Below are positions 12,766 to 14,007 of a DNA stretch of 14,007 nt, one piece after another. Below the pieces are notes generated by a model. That model made no database searches. It was given only the letters and a program-made list of their open reading frames with translations, and was not told the DNA's origin. The position numbers and the translations under genes are program-made. The stretch is from an uncultured Clostridia bacterium (lineage in GTDB: Bacteria; Bacillota; Clostridia; Oscillospirales; Acutalibacteraceae). Each line of letters begins with the position of its first letter. The stretch's first letter is position 1. The stretch is from positions 1 through 14,007 of the forward strand of contig CAMWIZ010000003.1 in assembly GCA_947174455.1 (NCBI GenBank), given 5' to 3'.

Positions 12766-13884
12766 TCATACCGTGGATTTTAATACAGTAGCTATAACGT
12801 CACCCAGCAGCTCCCCTGTGTACTGTGCCTCTGTCAATGTGTTTGCGTCACTTCCCACCTCTATTAAAAGAGATGTTGTGCCGAGATTCATATTGTACAT
12901 GAAGTTTCCGAAATACAACGGACGTGTCATACCGGGGTATTTGTTTTCCGCTGTGTTTTGCAGTTTTAGGCCAAGTCTTAAATTATCCTCCCAGTTTGGA
13001 AAATCATAATATCCGTAGTTTTCATTCCCGCACATTATCATTATCTGTGCAGCCTTTTTTCCATTGTATACAAAGGTGGGTTTGTATTTTTCCCCCTCGT
13101 CTGTTGTAATGCTGTCACGGTGAATGTCCAGTACAAGCTTTATGGTCGGGTATTTCTTTAAATATTCGTTGATGGAATCTGCACAGTTGTCGTATGCACC
13201 GTAATACTGTGGATCATCATGATGCTCTGTACAGTGTGCTACACCTATTCCGCTTTGCTGCAATTTCTTTTCAATAGCATTGCCTACGCTTATGACATTG
13301 TAGCTGTCATCCGTGTCACGGGGGTAAAAGCTTTCATAGTAATAACCCAAATCCTCCTCCATGTACGATTCCGTAGCATGAGTATGTACGATAAGAACTT
13401 GGGGTTCTGTTGTGTTTTCAAGAGTGTACGGCAGCTTTGCGGAAATGTAGGTTTTAATATCTATGCTCAAATCAGTCGAATTTTTTACAAAGAAGTTATC
13501 AAAGCTCATATTTGACTCTCTGTATAAGCTTTCAGTTACAAGAAAAGACTGCTCTAAGGTATGGTCTACATCTGTAGTTCTGTCCTTAACTGCCAGGTCT
13601 GTGTCGTCAGGCAGGTCGTTTTCCTTTAGCAGAAAGTCTGTTGTTATGCTAAGGTCAGATATTTTTGCATCTGTCCCGTTTGTGGTGTTTTTTGTGCTGT
13701 TATTAAAGAGTGTTTGTGCCTGCTCCATTGTGTCAGGCATGGTTAATCCCACTGCCGCAAGCTGTACATCCTGGGTGTGTATGTTATTCATGAACCTTGC
13801 ACTCACACAGACCGTTCCGAACACAGACATAACAGCGGCGACGCTCATAACTATAGTTTTACTTATCCGTTCACTTATTTTCAT
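12766..13884 (-). CDS. spoIIP: Stage II sporulation protein P (SpoIIP), peptidoglycan amidase/endopeptidase
   Basis: SpoIIP works with SpoIID and SpoIIM to degrade septal peptidoglycan so that the mother-cell membrane can engulf the forespore. From the ATG at 13884 the protein has 372 aa; GGAG lies seven bases upstream, whereas the longer frame to 13944 has no site. Residues about 8-30 form an N-terminal membrane anchor. About 31-150 is a variable, Thr/Asp-rich linker. The zinc-amidase domain starts near 160. LIVHTHATES (164-173) supplies H169 and E172, VLDIHRDS (251-258) supplies H255, and the C-terminal NMNLGTTSLLIEVGSDANT contains the likely catalytic E342. All key motifs are present, so the gene looks intact. 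No convincing sigma-E promoter was found in the 123 bp remaining upstream. Confidence 0.94.
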   Translation of the reverse strand: MKISERISKTIVMSVAAVMSVFGTVCVSARFMNNIHTQDVQLAAVGLTMPDTMEQAQTLFNNSTKNTTNGTDAKISDLSITTDFLLKENDLPDDTDLAVKDRTTDVDHTLEQSFLVTESLYRESNMSFDNFFVKNSTDLSIDIKTYISAKLPYTLENTTEPQVLIVHTHATESYMEEDLGYYYESFYPRDTDDSYNVISVGNAIEKKLQQSGIGVAHCTEHHDDPQYYGAYDNCADSINEYLKKYPTIKLVLDIHRDSITTDEGEKYKPTFVYNGKKAAQIMIMCGNENYGYYDFPNWEDNLRLGLKLQNTAENKYPGMTRPLYFGNFMYNMNLGTTSLLIEVGSDANTLTEAQYTGELLGDVIATVLKSTV

Positions 13885-14007
13885 GACAACACTCCTTTTC
13901 TTTATGGGCGGCACGTTGCAGCAGTTGCTGAAATCACACCGCAAATATTCTTCTCATATAAATCGGTAGGGTCATTTCGGGTTATAGTTTTTTCGCTTGT
14001 ATAATAC

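Noticed and set aside
13902..14007. A minus-strand open frame of about 34 codons ending 17 bp before the spoIIP ATG, possibly the 3' end of an upstream gene.
   Set aside because: Open length is not significant, and the residues (ending SATAATCRP) match no family I know, including GPR, the usual spoIIP neighbour. The sequence beyond the window would decide.

Overview
The window looks like low-to-mid GC chromosomal DNA from an anaerobic spore-forming Clostridia member, probably an Oscillospiraceae/Ruminococcus-like gut bacterium. The evidence is a spoIIP sporulation gene, strong AGGAGG-type ribosome binding sites, sigma-A-like TTGACA/TATAAT promoters, and GH13, MATE, LysR and TetR proteins of typical Firmicutes style. 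No rRNA, CRISPR array, insertion sequence or phage gene was seen. The first 69 bases are not biological: they match the Illumina Nextera P5/i5 adapter with six mismatches, so the window starts at a contig end with untrimmed adapter.

Layout. 1-69 is adapter; 125-261 holds two hairpin terminators. 302-2179 (-) is an intracellular GH13 neopullulanase/cyclomaltodextrinase-type enzyme with its own promoter and a LacI/CcpA-type palindrome upstream. 2386-3912 (-) is a YifB/ComM-type Mg-chelatase-like AAA+ ATPase. 4119-4192 (+) is tRNA-Gln(CUG), with an extended -10 promoter and a strong terminator. 4399-4968 (-) is a TetR-family regulator, divergent from a P1B heavy-metal ATPase (5145-7013, +); their promoters face each other across the intergenic region. 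7124-8002 (-) is a LysR-type regulator divergent from a small operon (8140-9943, +): a 79-aa helical protein, a Cys-nucleophile alpha/beta hydrolase and a lipoprotein with a cyclophilin-like domain. An in-frame aldo/keto-reductase remnant and a terminator follow. 10185-10388 (-) is a ribbon-helix-helix (RHH) protein divergent from a SLOG/DUF2493 protein (10496-10858, +), with two related perfect-arm palindromes between them. 10917-11096 is an apparently free-standing promoter-RNA-terminator unit of about 145 nt, just upstream of a MATE efflux pump (11193-12518, +). 12766-13884 (-) is spoIIP.

How it works together. Three divergent regulator/target pairs (TetR/P1B-ATPase, LysR/hydrolase operon, RHH/SLOG) each have recognisable promoters and candidate operators. 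The GH13 gene is probably under sugar-responsive control. The most interesting unexplained element is the structured RNA before the MATE gene. It could be an independent sRNA, or an attenuator/riboswitch leader whose terminator stem overlaps an upstream helix. All functional assignments come from motif recognition by eye; no database search was run.
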